Shown here piece after piece: positions 1 to 14,600 of a stretch of DNA of 64,000 bases; positions within the stretch are counted from its first letter, which is position 1, and every line of letters starts with the position of its first letter. Source of the stretch: Helopsaltes ochotensis. Lineage: Eukaryota > Chordata > Aves > Passeriformes > Locustellidae. The translations under genes were made by a program, and so were the position numbers. Below the pieces are notes generated by a model that searched no databases, was not told the origin of the DNA, and worked only from the letters and a program-made list of their open reading frames with translations. The DNA is taken from NCBI GenBank assembly GCA_013400155.1, contig VXBM01000093.1:1067127-1131126 (forward strand), written 5' to 3'.

Positions 1-3000
1 CAGTTTCTGTTTGAAATGGCTTGTCAAGAATCAAAATTAAATGGAGATTTCAAGTAGCAAGATTTTTTTTTTCTTCAACTACTTGATTTTGCAGAAACGT
101 GCAGATCTGAAGCCTGTCCTTGGGAGAAATTTGAACTTAGACAAAACTCAAACCCTGGCTATCTCCCATAGCCAAAATCCAGCTGGGGCAGCAGGGAGGG
201 GAGGCAAAACCCTCAGGCTGCAAGGCTGCAGTTTGGCATACAGAGTATCATTGTTCCTGTTGACACTGTGTTAGCCAGGCTTCCCCATATAATATAAGTA
301 ATTAATTACAGACCATTCACTGGCTTTTCATGACGAGATGCTCAGTTAATTGAAAGAATAGAGAAATGCCTGTGAGGTTTCAGAGTGGTCAGTGAAGGGC
401 AGGTCAGGATTGTACCTTTGTTGGAGCAGGCAAATGGTTCGAGGCTGCCAACAAAGGCAGCCCAGGAGAACAGAGAACCTCTCCCAGCTGCTGGGGGGAG
501 TTATCCTGGGACCTAAGGCAAGGAGGGAGGAAAGCTCCTGGGAAAAAGGACGGAGAGGCGTTACTAACTGGGAGGGTGTTGCGGGAGAGGTGAGGTTTGG
601 AAGGAGTATCTAGGGGATGTGAAAGAGAGAAGTACGGCAGTGGGAATCAAAAAGGTAGAAAGGATGTAATAGGCAAGTTAATTACGGCTGCCAAGGAAGA
701 GATCTGGGTGAAGGTGGTGTTGGGAAAGAGGCTAAGGACACACACGCTTCAACGGGAAAGAAATTAAAGGAAAAGAATTGTTCTCAGAAGAGAAAAAAAG
801 AAAGTCTTGTCCCATATGTAAGCTCAGCCCTGCAAAAGCTGCCATTAGTGGAAATGAAATGAATTCTCCCTGTAAGTAGAAATGGCAGCTCTCTGATAGC
901 CCAGTGCAGACTGTTCAACCCCAGATGAATGCAATAATATCACAAATATCAATTTATTTTGGAAGAAGCAGTTGTTCTAGGGGGAAAAAAATGTATACCG
1001 GTGATGGATGAAGGGAGACAATATGTAATAAACTACACTGAGTTTGCCTGTACAGAGTGAACCTTATCAGTTTGAATGGAATTTAAGCACTTAGCCTGTT
1101 ATCCTTTCTTTCAAGACAATGCAGTGATGGAAAACAGAACTCTGTCAACTCAGACAAACTTTTAATTCCACTTAACTGCATCTGAAAGGTAAATTTCAGT
1201 AAATTAATCCAAATTGCTTCCTTTTCACAACACATGGTGCTGAAATACAGTACTTAACTTCATTAAAGAAAAGACTGCTTTTATTTAAAGGAGACCTAGA
1301 CACCTTTGAAGTCTAACAGGTAAATTGTGGTCAGATGATTTCCCTCCATATGGTAGCTTTGAGCTTGAAATTTCCATCACTGGGGCCTTGTTTGTTTAAA
1401 TTACCCTGTCTGCCTCCCTGGTCAGGACACTGCTCGGGGAGTGCCTCCTGATGCTGGTGGGGAGGAGGATCACTGCCTCTTCCAGCCTGTGCCGCTTCCT
1501 TAAGCAGTGTCACCTTTGGGTTTATTTGTCCTGTGTTCACTTGGGGGTGAGGACACAGCTTCAGCACCTCTCTGTCTTGTAGTGAACCTGTCTCCGTGCG
1601 GGATCGCTCCAGCAGCCAGGAGCAGCAGGAGTGTGGCTGTGTTGGGGGTCCCACCTTCCCTCCCTTGTCCCTCCTCATTGCTGACTGGGCCTTCACTGGG
1701 CTCTGTGGCCCCTTGACTTTCCTCCAGCACTTCTGGCTGCCATTTCCTTCCCTGTTCCCCCGGCAGGATCCTCTTCTTGGGAATCTTTCCCGATCCCAGT
1801 CCCTGTCAGTGAGTGTCCCCAGGCTCCAGGGCGTGGCATGCAAATGTCTACAGTCATCAGAAGAACCTCAGGGTTTGTCAGTTTGGGTGCAAGAGCTTTC
1901 TGTGACACGGAGTGGCCCCAAAACACCTCCTGGACAAATGCTCTCTCCTGGTTCCTTTGTGGAAGGTGAACCTTTATATCTTGAACTGGCTTAAATTCTG
2001 CTCTCAGCTTGCCCAATTTTTTTGAGCCCTGGTGGATATACAGTGTCCAGAAGAAGACATTTTGGGCAGTTTAGCAGTGCATCAGTTGGTCCTTCTTTCT
2101 CCCAGCACTGCCTCTCTCAGAAATTCCATGTTGCTTCTCTGAAGGCATCCTCAGCTCCTCCTGAGCAGAGAGCCAAGTGTAGGGAAATACTGCATGTTCC
2201 CCTCCTTAATTTTTTCCTGTTTCCATTTGATCCCCCTTTAAGGTGAGCAGATGGCTCAATGCCTCCTTGAAACAAGCACTGGCTCTGGCAGTTCTGTCAT
2301 GGTGCCCTTTGCACAGCCCCAGGTACACGAGCCCTCCAGTGAAGGTAAAATAGGAGCACGGTGTAACTCAGCGCAGTAAAAACCAGAGGTAAATCTCCTG
2401 GCTGTAACAAATGATACAGTGATGACATATCCTCCCTCCCTAGATGGTTTTTATTGAGGCTTCTTGGATTATCAGCTTGGTCAGAGTGCACAGAATATAT
2501 TAATTAAAGCTGTGGAAGCTGGCCTCAGCACACAGCTCTCTAATGCATCTCAGTAACCACGGGAAGTCCTGACATTCGTGTCCAAACCTGGAGCATCTCT
2601 GTGCTAATAGACTTTCCCTGTCAGCTGGCCGTGACTGATAACTTCTTTCCCCCGGTAAAGTCAAAGAGTTAATTTGTTATCCTCCAGATGGGGATGAAAA
2701 GATGTGCAGCCTCACTTTTACCTGCTAAACACTTGAAAAGATCCACGTGTTTTACTTTGTTCTGTTGTTGTTAATACTGTGCTGCCACTGTGGGTTGAAA
2801 CAAACACAGATAAAATTAGAGAAAAACAAACAAAAGCCTTGCATGTTTACTTTCACTATTGCTTAAGTGTCTCAGCACCAGTATGACTAATTCATGTGAA
2901 GCAGTATGCAAATGCTGTTTTAATGAAAGCTATAAATACCTGAAAGTAAAATCATTAAAGAACACAGAAGTCTTTTGGAAACATAATTTGTGTATAGATT

Positions 3001-6000
3001 TCAGTTTTGTTTCAATAAACTAAGTTCTCTATTGGTAATGCATTAGGTATTTTATTTTAGTGAAATCTAAATCCATCATGAATATTAAATCCATATTTCT
3101 GAAGGCAAATGAGTAAGAAAATTGGAGCACACAAGTTAGGATTTTTGAACAATGAGGTATTCTTCAGCACTGGATATCCAAAAGCACTTTCTGCTCTTTC
3201 CTCCTCAATGCTGATTAAGATTGAAAATACAATGCAAGATGTTTTATGGAGCCTATGAAGAACTTTCTTTTCCCTTCTTGTTTTCTATTTCTCATTTGAG
3301 ATGTCTTGGGTAAAAAAATAGTCTATAATATCTATTTATATCTATCTCAGCTTGATGTATTTCTGACTGGGGCTGGACACAGCCCTACAACTGCTAACTT
3401 TGTTAAGCTGCCTAAGATCTGTCTGATGTAGCACAAACAAAATGTTTTCTTAGGATTCAGTTTCAAGAAGCAGCAGCAGCTGGGTTTAGATGATCTCTTC
3501 CTCTGTGATCCCCACTTGTTGTGCTGTTTCTCAGCCAGTGCAGCCTCATTTCCTCATCCACTGCCAGGATTTCTACAACCTGTTAACTTCTCAGTTCCAT
3601 CTTTCTCCATTTCCTGCTTAAATATTCTCTTTCTCCAGCGCTCTTTCTAAATTCATGGATATCATAAAGCTGTCCAGGCTCTTTCTGCTGATGCTTCTCC
3701 TTCTCTTGACAGCTTGGCAGCCTTGTGAGCAGCATCTGTGGCGGTGGCCAGTGCCAAGAGCACTGGGGTGAACTGTGGTCTAGACACCTACAATAAGTCA
3801 CTAGCAAACCTTTATGCTCATGCATTGGATCGCTTTTATATTTCTCAGGCATCAGAAATGCACTTATTTGGCACTAAGCTGGAGAAAAAGTGCCTGTGGT
3901 TACAAATGTAGGATCACATTTCTTTTACCTGTAGTTTGTTTTAATGTTAGTGCTGAGCTACCATGGTCAAATAGGTTAGGCTTTGTTTAACATCTTGAGA
4001 TTCCCATCCACAACTACTCAGTCATCAAAACAAGGCTTCAGGATTAGATTTATAGTACAAAGTGTCTCCTGTAGAGTGAGGCAGAAAAGGAGGGCACTTA
4101 TTTCTCTGGAAGAGTTAAGGCTAAGTGAGTTTGACTGTCTTCTGTGTTAATGCAAGGCTTTTTCCCCAGCTATTTTTAGCCTGTTCCAGCAGTGTGTGTC
4201 CCACTGTGGTCTGGTATGCAAGAGCTTTGCAGTGAGGTTTGCAAACACTTGTATTTCTGTGTTGTGAGAACAGAGCGTTTGTGTGTTATTGGAGCGTGTT
4301 CCTGAAAGGAAGGGAGGCCGTGCCTGTGATCCGTGCACGTTTTTGTTGTTGCCTGTGAATAACCATGTACAGCAAACGGGCTCTGGAAGAAAGCTTGTTA
4401 GCAGATGTCGTCATGGCCCTTCCAATTTATAAATATGAGCCCTGACATTTATATTTTCCATGTCCAGGGCTTTCACTGGCCAGATGTTCTGAGCATTGGC
4501 TTCTTGGAGTCTTCAACAATGACTCCTCATGGCGTATTATCTATTGCACACACACAGACACACACATCAATAAAAGTTATCTGTCTCTTATCAAACAGAT
4601 AAGATGGGAAAATGCACTCAGTACCCTCAGGTAATTCCTCTAAACCTGAGCTGCATTTTAACACAGCTCTACAAAACTCTTTATGTTCACTCAGCTGAGA
4701 AGTTGTCTGATTTAACAGGCAGAGAAAATTCAATACCCAGTAGCACATTTACCCTGCAGTTTAGGGTGCGTGAGGAGTGCGGTTTGTGTTAACTCAAGGC
4801 TGACTGCAGTTGCAGACACTAAAAAGTGCTGAATGGACTCATGCCCAGGCTGAGTTGGATTCCTTAAACACATGAATGGGTAGTAAAGCACCTGCACTCC
4901 CTGTATTGCAATTCTGGATACAGAGGTTTTTCCTTTGGCAAGGGAAAAAATGCCAGAGTAAACCTGCTCAAATGCCACAACCCCATGTTGGAATTTTTTG
5001 AGTGACCTACATACCCTGCAGTATCTAAACCCTGAAAACTGCAAATCTGCAGTTCCTCTTAGCAGAGTTATATAAAATCCATAAAATATAAAAAAATTCA
5101 TCTTCCAGTGAGTTACCGTAAAGAAAGAGAAATGTCTTTGAAGTTCAGGGGAAGTGCAAACACACAACACTGTCAGTGCTAGCCCAGAGGAAAAAGGTAA
5201 GGGATATGGGATTTATTTCTGGTTCTGCTATTCCCCTTCTGACTAGTGAGTTTCATGCCCTGGAAAATGAAGTGAGGAAAAGTCTGACAGGAAGTAAGGC
5301 CACATTACTATTGTGGTGGGCAGCTGCTTTACAGGAGGGTTTAACCACAGTTATATTGTGGTATCTAATAAGACAGATTCATTGTGAAGTGAATCAGGAG
5401 GAAATGGAATTCCCTTACACTCCCAGGAGCGTGGGGTGCACTGCGGGCTGGAAACCCAGCAGGATCCCAAAGGGCAGCTTTGGTCTAAGTCCAGTTACTC
5501 ACTGGGATGAAGGAGAAGTAGGATTTATTTGAATTCATATGGTTTTAATGCTGTAAAAGCCGGGTTCCTGCAATTACAAAAATGCCAGGCCCAAATTCAG
5601 GTTTTGCTCAGATTGCCTCTTCACAATTCCTGAATAACTTAACTGAACAAAGTGAGCTTTATACCTGGGGCCTGAGCCCAGGCTGAGGGAGCCAGGCGTG
5701 GTGCCTGGCAGCTGCTGGGTGCCAGGGATGCCTCATGTGGCAGAGGCACGGAGAGACGTGCTGCAGACCACGCTCTCAGAAGCTCAGATCTGCAGAGGCA
5801 CTTCAGGGTCTGAGTTGTGACACCTGGCAAGGAAAGATTTTTTCAATCCTTCCAGCCCTGCAGGCCGGCAAGAGCTTTTTATGAGCCACTGATGGCATCT
5901 CCAGGCTTTCAGAGGGTTTGAAGGTGCTTGAGGAGAAGGGAGTTTGTGCTGTGACTGCTGTCACCGCATTTGCTTTGCCAGCAGCAGGAGGAACCCAAAC

Positions 6001-9000
6001 CTTGTGGCCAGTGCAGCACTTCAGTGTGCCTGGTAGATGTGCTCTGTGAAGCTTTGTTTTATCATTTTGTAAACGAGTCTATTGGCAAGTAAAAGAGGCC
6101 AGTGCTTTTATTCAGTGATACAAGCTTGAATTCGATACTGCTCCAAATAACAGGTTCAAAGATCTGACCCAATCTTAATTATTCCTACTAAGAGAGACAC
6201 TGGAAAAATACAAGCAGTGAGCAAGAAAATGAGCCCAGTGAATTAGAAAGAAAAATGTGATATAGACTAAGCAAAGAGAAAAACTTATATGTGATGATGG
6301 AAAAAGAACAGGGAGAAGGAAACAGAAAATTAAAATCAAATGGAAAAATGCAGAATACTGGACATCCATTTAAGCTAGTTTATATTTTGGTTGTTCATTC
6401 TGTTCCTTAATACATTGCACAGACATCTCTAAAGCTGAAATAATTTTATCTTAGAGAACAATTTCCGAGAAAATACTTAATTTGACAGGATGTGTTAGGT
6501 ATTTCCCCACTACCACCTATTCTAAATCATTTTAAAATCTGGAGGGGAAAGTCGATGTCTTTTACAGTATTTAACAAAAAAGTGACAGGGTCAAGTATAT
6601 ACATCTCTACAAATGTATGTGTTCCCCAAGCACATCTAAACATGCATGGTTAATTCTGTGCATCTGCAAAAAATATTTGAGCCATAGGGCCCACACAATG
6701 CCAAACAAACACTTGAGTACACAGAGGAAAGGGCAGAGCAAGTCACTCTGGTTCTAATTAATTGAAAGGTTGAGCCCAAGATGTAAAATATGAATTACAG
6801 TTTTGACCACCCCAAAAATATAAATTCTTTTGCATGTGGAGCTGTATTGGTAAGAGCAGGCAGTTTGCAAAATACAGGCAAAAAACAGATATTCTGCTCA
6901 TGCTTGGGATTTGGTTCAAAACCACCTGGTTGCAGCTCCATCAAATTAACTCCTTATGTGTTGCCCAAAAATCTGCACTGGCAGGGTTTTTCCAATGCTG
7001 AGCCCATCTGTGTTTGTGCCCTTGATGTTCTTGCTTACTTTGGCAGCAATAATGCAGTCATTATCTGTCCAAGGAGCAGCGGAACAAGTCCGTGGTTATT
7101 TGAGCTGCGATGATGAGTGCCTTAATTGCACACACAAATCAGGTACACAGCCAGATGTGTGCAGTGGGTGGGGGCGAGGCTGGGGATGCTTTGGAGCCCA
7201 CATCACTCTTTAGACCATTGTGAGCACATCCTGGCTCAGATGTCAGTGCAGAGCTGGTGGAACAAAGGGCTCTGAGCTATCCCCTCTTAGCAAGGGCCGG
7301 GGTAAAACTGGGATGCATTATCCCAGCTCTGTGATTGCCTCGTCCCACTGCAGAATCACAGGGGATATTCTTAGGATATTAGAGAATCATCAAAGCATTT
7401 CTTAGAAGGGCAAAGGAAAGAACTAATGTTGTCATCTCCTGTCTCAGGACCACCCAGACACTACTACAAATCATGGGTCTTCGGCTACAGTATCTTGAAT
7501 TACTGTTCACAGCAATTTTAAAGAATTTAAATTTTTTTTACTTCTTTCTTTTCTTTTTTTTTTCTTTCTTTCTTTTTTTTTCTTTCTTTTTTTTTTTTTT
7601 AAGGATGACATGTACTTTCCTGATGGGCTGGTTTTAATAAGGTCAAAATCTTTGTTGTTGCCATATCAGAGAGGAATATAACATCTTTTAGTCATTAGAT
7701 GGGAATGGGGTAATTACTCAGAGGGTGTGCTTCAAAGGTTATTGGTTTTTTACAACATTCTGCATTTTTACACCATTCTGCAGTTGTCTGGAAAGAAGCA
7801 GCAGGCCTGATTCTGCCACAGCCACTGGTGTGGGTGCAGGATTTGTATTCCCCAAGTTTTCCTAAAGGACTTTGGGGCAGGATGTTGAGAAGGGCCCTGC
7901 ACAGTCTCCTCTGGGGGTGGGGAAAGCTAAGTCTGACCATGAGGTGCAGGAATCCTTCCCACAGACTGGAAGTTCACCTCAGAAGAGGCCCTTGGGCTGT
8001 GCTGGAGTTGTTTCTCACCTGCTCGTTCCCCACGTGCTGGATGCATCCTCGTGTCCACCTTTGCCTCACTGTGCTCCCCAGCCCTCAGGCTGTGTTCCTG
8101 TGACAGCCAACCCCCCTTTCCCTGTCCCAGTCCCCGCTGCCCCATCCATGCCTGTCCCCTCCCATCCCTGTCCCCTCCTCTGGCCCCACAGCAGATGATC
8201 CACTCTGCCTTAACGACGTGACCCCCCTGTGGCTTTAGGATGCCCCCGCTCATCCTGCCGCAGGTCAGTGTCTCTCCAGGGCTGAATTTGTCATCACAGA
8301 GATGTTTTGCAGGTGGCCTGAGCCGTGGGGACCTGCAAATGAGTAGGGAGAGCCTGCAAAACACTTCAGGTTGTGTTAATGCTGTTGGTGTCACACCAGC
8401 GCTCCGAGGTCCTGACTCAGAGCAGAGTCGGGGGAGTCGTAGCAGTAAAGTGATTTAACGAGGTTTTGATGGCTCCTCGGTGGGTGACTCGGGGATAAAA
8501 CCCAAATCTCCTGGCCTCCAGCCCACAGCCCATCCTGAGAGGGCCCCAAAACTCCACCAGAGGAATCTCAGCTGCATTTCAGCATCAAGTCTCCTCCTGC
8601 TCACACCACCATGGCCCCCCTGGAGCCCCTGATCCAAGTGAGCCACCTTTCCCTCCTTTGTGTCAAACTCCGGAGCCAAGACCCCATGGAAGGGACAGCA
8701 GCTGCAGCCCTGCTCTGCCTGGTGTTGGGCAGCTGCTGCAGGACTGCAGAGGGGAGCTGTGTCCCACCAGCAGCTGCTTTTTGCACTGCGGGATCAGCAG
8801 TTTTCCTCTTCCCCGCCCTGCTGTCCCAACCCAATTTGGGAACCCATCCCTGCCAGTGGGGCCAGAGCTTGGTTGGGATTCAGGAGACCTGGATTCCAGA
8901 GACAGGGATCTTTAGAAGCAGCTCATCTCACCAACCTTGGAGACATGGCTTTGTGGGGAAAGGGTTGTCCTCTGGAGATGTCTTGTTCCCTTGAAACTGT

Positions 9001-11284
9001 AGCAGGAAGGCAGCTGAATAGCTCTGGCTACAAGCCTGCATGACATAGCCACAATTAAGGCCACCTTTCAAATCCTGCTGGAGGCCAGGTCAGCTGAAGG
9101 CCAGCCTGTGATTCTCTTTAATGGCACGTTGAAGTATCCCATCCTTGTGTGCAGTGTCCTGCTGCCCAGCTGCATTTCAGTACCTTTCAGTGTGGCTCGT
9201 GATCATGGCATGCTCCTCACAGCTTTCAGAGCCACTGGCTGGTGAAAATTGTGCTTCCCTTTCCATCCTTTCCCTTGGTATCCTATTCTTTCTCCTAGAG
9301 ATGAGCCATGGCAGATGTCCTAACAACAAGTGGGGTGGGGGATTAGACCTCAGACAGGGTTATCTGCCCTGCCCTTTGCCTCTGCACAGCAGGGCTCACA
9401 GGTGCCCGCGTCAACGAGGGGAATTGCTCCGTGGCTGTCTCCAGAGGAGCCAGAGCACTGGAAAAAGGCAGGATCAGAACCTGGCACTGCTCCCAGATGG
9501 AGATGGTTCCCATTTGAGTCTCATCAGCAGGAGAGCTCAGATGGGCAGTGGAGGGCTGTGGAAATGGGCCCGGTGCTGTTGCTGACCCCTCTGTCCATCC
9601 TGTGGCTGGGGCTGTGCTGCTCACGGGGAGGGTGGGTGCTTGCACTGTGGGACATGTCCAGAGATCCAGGCTCCCAGTGAGCCTGGGGCAACCAAAAAAT
9701 AGCAGGGAGGAGGCTCTTCTTTGGCTCATGCCAGATCTTCTCTGCTGGCCCCAAACCAGCATGTGATAGCACTTACTCAGACATGCTAAGGCAGTTTACT
9801 ACACGATTGCAAATAAGCAGTGGCCTCCTCTGGACCAAAAACTGGATTCCCTGATCAGATCCAGGTTGGTTTTTTGTTTGTTTGTTTGTTTTTAATGAAC
9901 TGAACCTTGTGAAAGCATGAGCCTCTTGGCCTTGGTCCCACAAGGGCTTTAGGATGTGCTGAGTTGTAGGTATGTGGATACTAGTGCTGGAAGCACTCGT
10001 GTGCTCACAGTCCTGCTCATCTGGGACCACAAGACTCAGCATCCTGCAGGATTTATCCCTCAGGCTGCAAGAACAGTGTCTGTAAGAAAGGTAATGATGA
10101 AGAGATAGATATGGGGAACAAAACCTGTGTTGATCTAAAGAATCCCTTCCAGAAATAAATGAAATAATAATATGAACATTTCAGGAGATGGGGATTTCAT
10201 GTTACCTTTAAGAGACTACTCTAGTTGTCTTTAAAGTTAAATCCTCGTGACATTTTTCTAGTGGAATTTTTACCCCCCAACATACTCTTGTTGAATCTTG
10301 GTTGAGCACCTATTCTTTTCCTTCAAATGTGTGGTCAGGCCTTGCCAGCCAGCTCGTTTACAGACTGCAATGGGTTGGTCCCAGTGCTTTAGGCAGATGT
10401 ATTTTTGAAATCTTGATGAATAAATTTTGGTGACATAAATAGGCCTGGTTAGTTCCAAGAATAATTGTCTTCACTTGCAGAACATTATTTCTGATCACCA
10501 GAAAAATAATATGATCAGTCCTTTCACATCTGTTCATTAAATAAAAAGGGGAAAAAAGAAGTAGGGCAAATTTTGTTTGAAAAGAAACAGGAAGCATATG
10601 CTTAATATCACTTAAGAAAACCCCTAGCCATCATAAGGTTAACATCAAATCACAAATGCAAAACAGTCATTCTTGTATTTACTCAAAAATTTTCTTTCAC
10701 TTTACTAGCTTTTTAGGTTTTCAATTGAAACATGCATTTTTCAGGTTTCAATCTAGCTTCTTTCATCAGATGCTATTGTAAGAAAGGCTGTCTGAGTCAA
10801 CATTTGCTTACATTTATTAAAAATAGTTGTCTTGTGTTTACATAGCTCCTTTGATCCAGAAAAATCCCCAAACACTTTGTAAGTTATACTTGAAAGGGTT
10901 ACTTCCTCCACCCTGAACAGAGCCATGTTGGGCCCAGGGCACGGCAGCAGATTAAAAATGGATAGAAATATCACAATAATTGGGTTGGTCCTCACCTCCT
11001 CGGAGAGCCATCAGTTTTTCCCTGAGCTTCACAACAGTTCCTGGGACCATGATGTTGGTTTGGAATTTGGGGGCAAGAATCAGTACTGCCTGTCCTCTTG
11101 GAGGCTGCCTGGTTTTTGTTCACTTTGCAGGTACGGAGGCAGTGCACCAAGAACAGGGCTGGTGGGATCTCACACAGGCCTACTGTTCCCAGTTTGGAGC
11201 ATCTCATTCCAGAGAAGTCATGGATCAGAGCCAGGGCAGAGCAGAGGAAAGGATAGAGGGAAAGCACTTGAGGACTTGCAAAGA
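1..11284. other. non-coding stretch upstream of the terminal exon (probable intron)
   Basis: I find no exon I can support here. Open frames are short, overlap on both strands, and have no splice-site or domain support. The sequence is mixed AT-rich and moderately GC-rich (notably about 7.9-9.7 kb, where stop-poor frames arise on both strands from base composition). Simple sequence includes a pyrimidine tract at about 7528-7602, C-rich imperfect repeats at about 8110-8185 and a (GTTT)n run near 9870-9895. Because the next supported feature on the + strand is a 3'-terminal exon beginning at 15523, this region most likely lies inside the last intron of that gene. That is an inference from position only. 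Confidence 0.5.
7528..7602. repeat. T-rich/TTTC polypyrimidine low-complexity tract
   Basis: A stretch of almost pure T and C, with TTTC units interrupting long T runs. No target duplication or element body is attached on either side, so I read it as simple sequence rather than a retrotransposon tail. Confidence 0.8.
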
Positions 11285-11602
11285 AAGGTGGAGGGAATTG
11301 TTTGTTTAAGAAAGAGAAGGCTGAGGTGAAACATGGTTAAATCTTCAAAATATGTGAAAGGCTGCTGAGAGGAGGAAAGGAATAAACCTGTCCATGGGGA
11401 CAGGACAAGTCATGACCTTACACTGTAGCAAGGGAGACTTGGTGAAACGTTAGGCAGTAATTCTGGGTGTCAGAAATGGTGAAATGCTGGAATGGATGTC
11501 TGGACAAACTTTGGAATTGCTGTCATTATCACTGGTTTTTGAGACTGGATGAAACATAGATGTCAGGAGGGGTTTAGGTCTTGTTCCTGTGTCTGGGGCA
11601 GA
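11285..11602 (+). mobile_element. CR1-type LINE 3'-region fragment (decayed)
   Basis: The order of phrases matches the untranslated and terminal-ORF region common to older CR1 LINE copies in birds and reptiles. It contains an 'agagaaggctgagg' segment, then 'atatgtgaaaggctgctgag', a 'ggacaggacaag' segment, 'ttacactgtagcaa', a 'gaaatgctggaatgg' segment and a 'tttttgagactggatgaa' segment before the similarity fades near 'tctggggca'. The copy is on the + strand. It lacks the canonical terminal short repeats (ATTCTATGA-type), so its 3' end is truncated or diverged. The match is by recall of the family, not by alignment. Confidence 0.7.
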
Positions 11603-14600
11603 TGGGCAGAGTTAGGACTCTCCTGGTGCTAACCTGTGTCCTTCTGCTGTGGTGTCCCCTGTGGTCAGGTGAGCCCTGCTTACATGGATGAACCAAGTCA
11701 TACTGAGAATTAACTCCCTTCAAAATCCTTGCTAGAACAAACCAGAGCAGAAATTCCCTCAATGGGTTCCTTGTGTGTTTGTTTTATTTCTCAGCTTTAA
11801 AATGCTCCCAAATCATCAAGGTGCTTCAGCACACCCCCAGATTAGAGGACTTGAATTATGTAATTGCATTCAGTAGAATCTGTGCACAAAGCCTGTGCCT
11901 GAGGCCCCATTTTTGGGGAAAGTTTTACACATTCTAATGATGGTAAGACAATGTATGAGTAATGCACTGATTTGAAAAACTGCCCTATTATCTGATCAAA
12001 AGAACAAGCTCATGAATATGATACCGCAGGTCATTTGGCTAAAACGTACCTGGAGTCTTCCAAGTTTTTAAAACAATCCCATACACAGAAGCAAAAAAGA
12101 GAGGTATGAACAGCAGAGCCAGTGGTTGCCTGTTAACCACAGATCATGTGGAATGTTTTATTAAAGATATTTTTATCAGACGCAAAAGGTTGAAATATAG
12201 AATATCCTGGTCTGGCAAGAGGAGACGTGATAATAATTTAGATTATTATCCCACAGATCTGTGATTCATTTTTATTACTCTCCACGTTCATTTCAGGAAT
12301 GCTCAAATCCTCCCCAGGAAAGGTTTCTGGTTGAGTTCAGGGGATTCTGCTTCATCCGTAGGGCATGTCCAAGGGTCGGTGAGATCCTACGTGCACATGC
12401 ACACGTGCTCAGAGGGAGTTTGCAGAAGTCATCTCCTGACTCCAGGGCCACCTCTAAGATTAGGTTATAATCCAACCTGGCTGTCCAGGGCCCCTCTGTA
12501 ACCCCTAGGAAGTGAAAGACCCCGAGCAAGAGTAAGAGCCCCTAGAGACCTTCTCTGGAATGAGGTGGACCAGCTTCTGGAAAGGTTTCTCTCCCCATTC
12601 ACTACAGAAACAGCCTAGTTACAAACTGGGGCCAGAGGATTTACAAGGACTTGTAGCATTTGGTAAAAGGGATCATTCTGTTTAAATATCTCTAAACCAC
12701 CTTGGCAGTCAGCTAAAAGTACATTAAGAAAATGTTTTGTATGGCTAACCTGTGATTCATTTGCTATTAGCAAATGCTTTGTACACGTTAGTGGAAACAC
12801 ACTGTTCTTCTCTTGTAAAGCACTCAAGGAGCTTTTGAAAACAAACAACTCCACCTAACAGTATTTATCTTAACAAAAATGCTTTTTTACAAATGTAATG
12901 TCTTGAAAACAGAAAATAACCTCAATAACTAAGGAGAAGTGGGCAACAATTTTCAGGTCTTTGAATAAGGGAGAAAAGAAAATCAACAAAAAACAACAAC
13001 AAAAAAACCCTTCCCCCTGAAAAACAAAACCAAAAGACTTATGGAAGTTGACTAGAACAGAGAAACATCATACTGAGACATAAAGTGTTGATTTAAGGCT
13101 GCTTTAGGAATTCCTTAGATGTAGCTGGCTGATAAGTGTGCTTGTGATGCTTTTACAGGTTCTCTGGTCAGTCTGTGTGCACAGAACATCCCTGAGGAGT
13201 AGAAGACAATTTGTGCAAGGGAAACTTTAATCTCACTGGAGGATCAAGCCCATAGAATGTGTCGAGAGCAGGATACACACAAACTGGAAGTCTGAATGGC
13301 ATTTTGCTGTTTCGGGGTTTTTTTTAATTAAAATTTTAAATCAGACCCTCCTTGTATTTTAAATTTTGATATAGGGCAAAATTTTGTAGTTCTGTAACGT
13401 GACAATCAGTAACAAAAGATAAGGACAAAGACCTAGCCATGCTTACCTTAGGGAAACCTGGTACAGGGGGAAAACCTGAGTTGTGATCCCACTGTCAGTG
13501 CTGCCAGACCTGTGCACCACATCGTCACTCAGCAGGATAAATGAGATCTGGATCAGAAACTGAAGCATGACTGCATTTGTGTTGTATTGCTCAGAGCATG
13601 TAGCACCTCTTTTTGTCAGAAGTTTGCTTTAATGGTGCTTTGTGTTCACTGTGGGAAGGCTGTTCATGCTGATGCTACTTCTGTTGCAGGAGCTTGGCCA
13701 CACAGTGCCTAATCCAGGGCCCTTCCCGCCAGGCAGGTTGGGAACAGCAGCATTCGTTTATCACAGATCAGCTCTTTGTGTTAAGTGACTGCAGCAGGTT
13801 TGATGCAGTATAGCAGAAACTCTGAAGCTGGGTGTCTTATCTCTTCAAGACATAAAGCAACCAACCCCATGGGAATTCAGAGAACTTTCTCCAAAAAGCC
13901 TTGATTTCAGAATTCTCTGTTCACAGCAGTTTGTTGCTCTGGAACAAGCGCTGCTCCTCAGTGTCAGATTCCTAATACTGGTGAGATGGATTATCTGCTC
14001 CCATGAAGCAATTCCTATGTCTTTAATTGAAGACTGCCTTCTCTTTTTACTCTAATTTGTTGCACATTAGTTAAGATCACTCCTAGCTACAGAACAACTC
14101 TCCCACCCAGAAGCTGTGGTGACAGTATAAAGGATGAGAGAAGAAATGAAGTGACTTCTGCCAAAACTCGGGGTGAAGTGTAATGTGCAGGGATTGTCCC
14201 TGGGATTTGATGTTGACCAATGCTCTCTTCAGGGTGGGCTCTGATCTTCTCATTTTGTGATTGACTCAGCACACTTGAAGTATCTCAGCTAAAATCTATC
14301 TTGGTATTGCTTAGACAGAAAAAGACAAAAGCCTTTAGTCCTTCTAAATTCTGTGCATGAATCTGAAATGAGATGCTATTCCTTTCATCTGATATTATGC
14401 AAGACACAACCTTTTTCTTCCAAGGTCAAGATCTTGGATACTGTAGCTAAATATTTATAGGACTGCATAGCTTCTTAACCCATTAAAAAATTATATGAGG
14501 GTCATTTTCAGAGCCTCCAAATCCCCTATATGGAAGATTTAGAGAATCTGCAGGTAATAGTGTCACATCCTTTTTTTTCAGGGGAGCTTGCCGTTTTTCT

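Noticed and set aside
7360..7430. Possible reverse-strand CR1 tail (agaatcatcaaagcattt...)
   Set aside because: The similarity is limited to a few short words. It lacks the ordered blocks seen in the three accepted CR1 copies.
8601..9762. Cluster of overlapping 70-140-codon frames on both strands
   Set aside because: Many frames are open at once in moderately GC-rich DNA, and none has splice signals or recognisable protein features.
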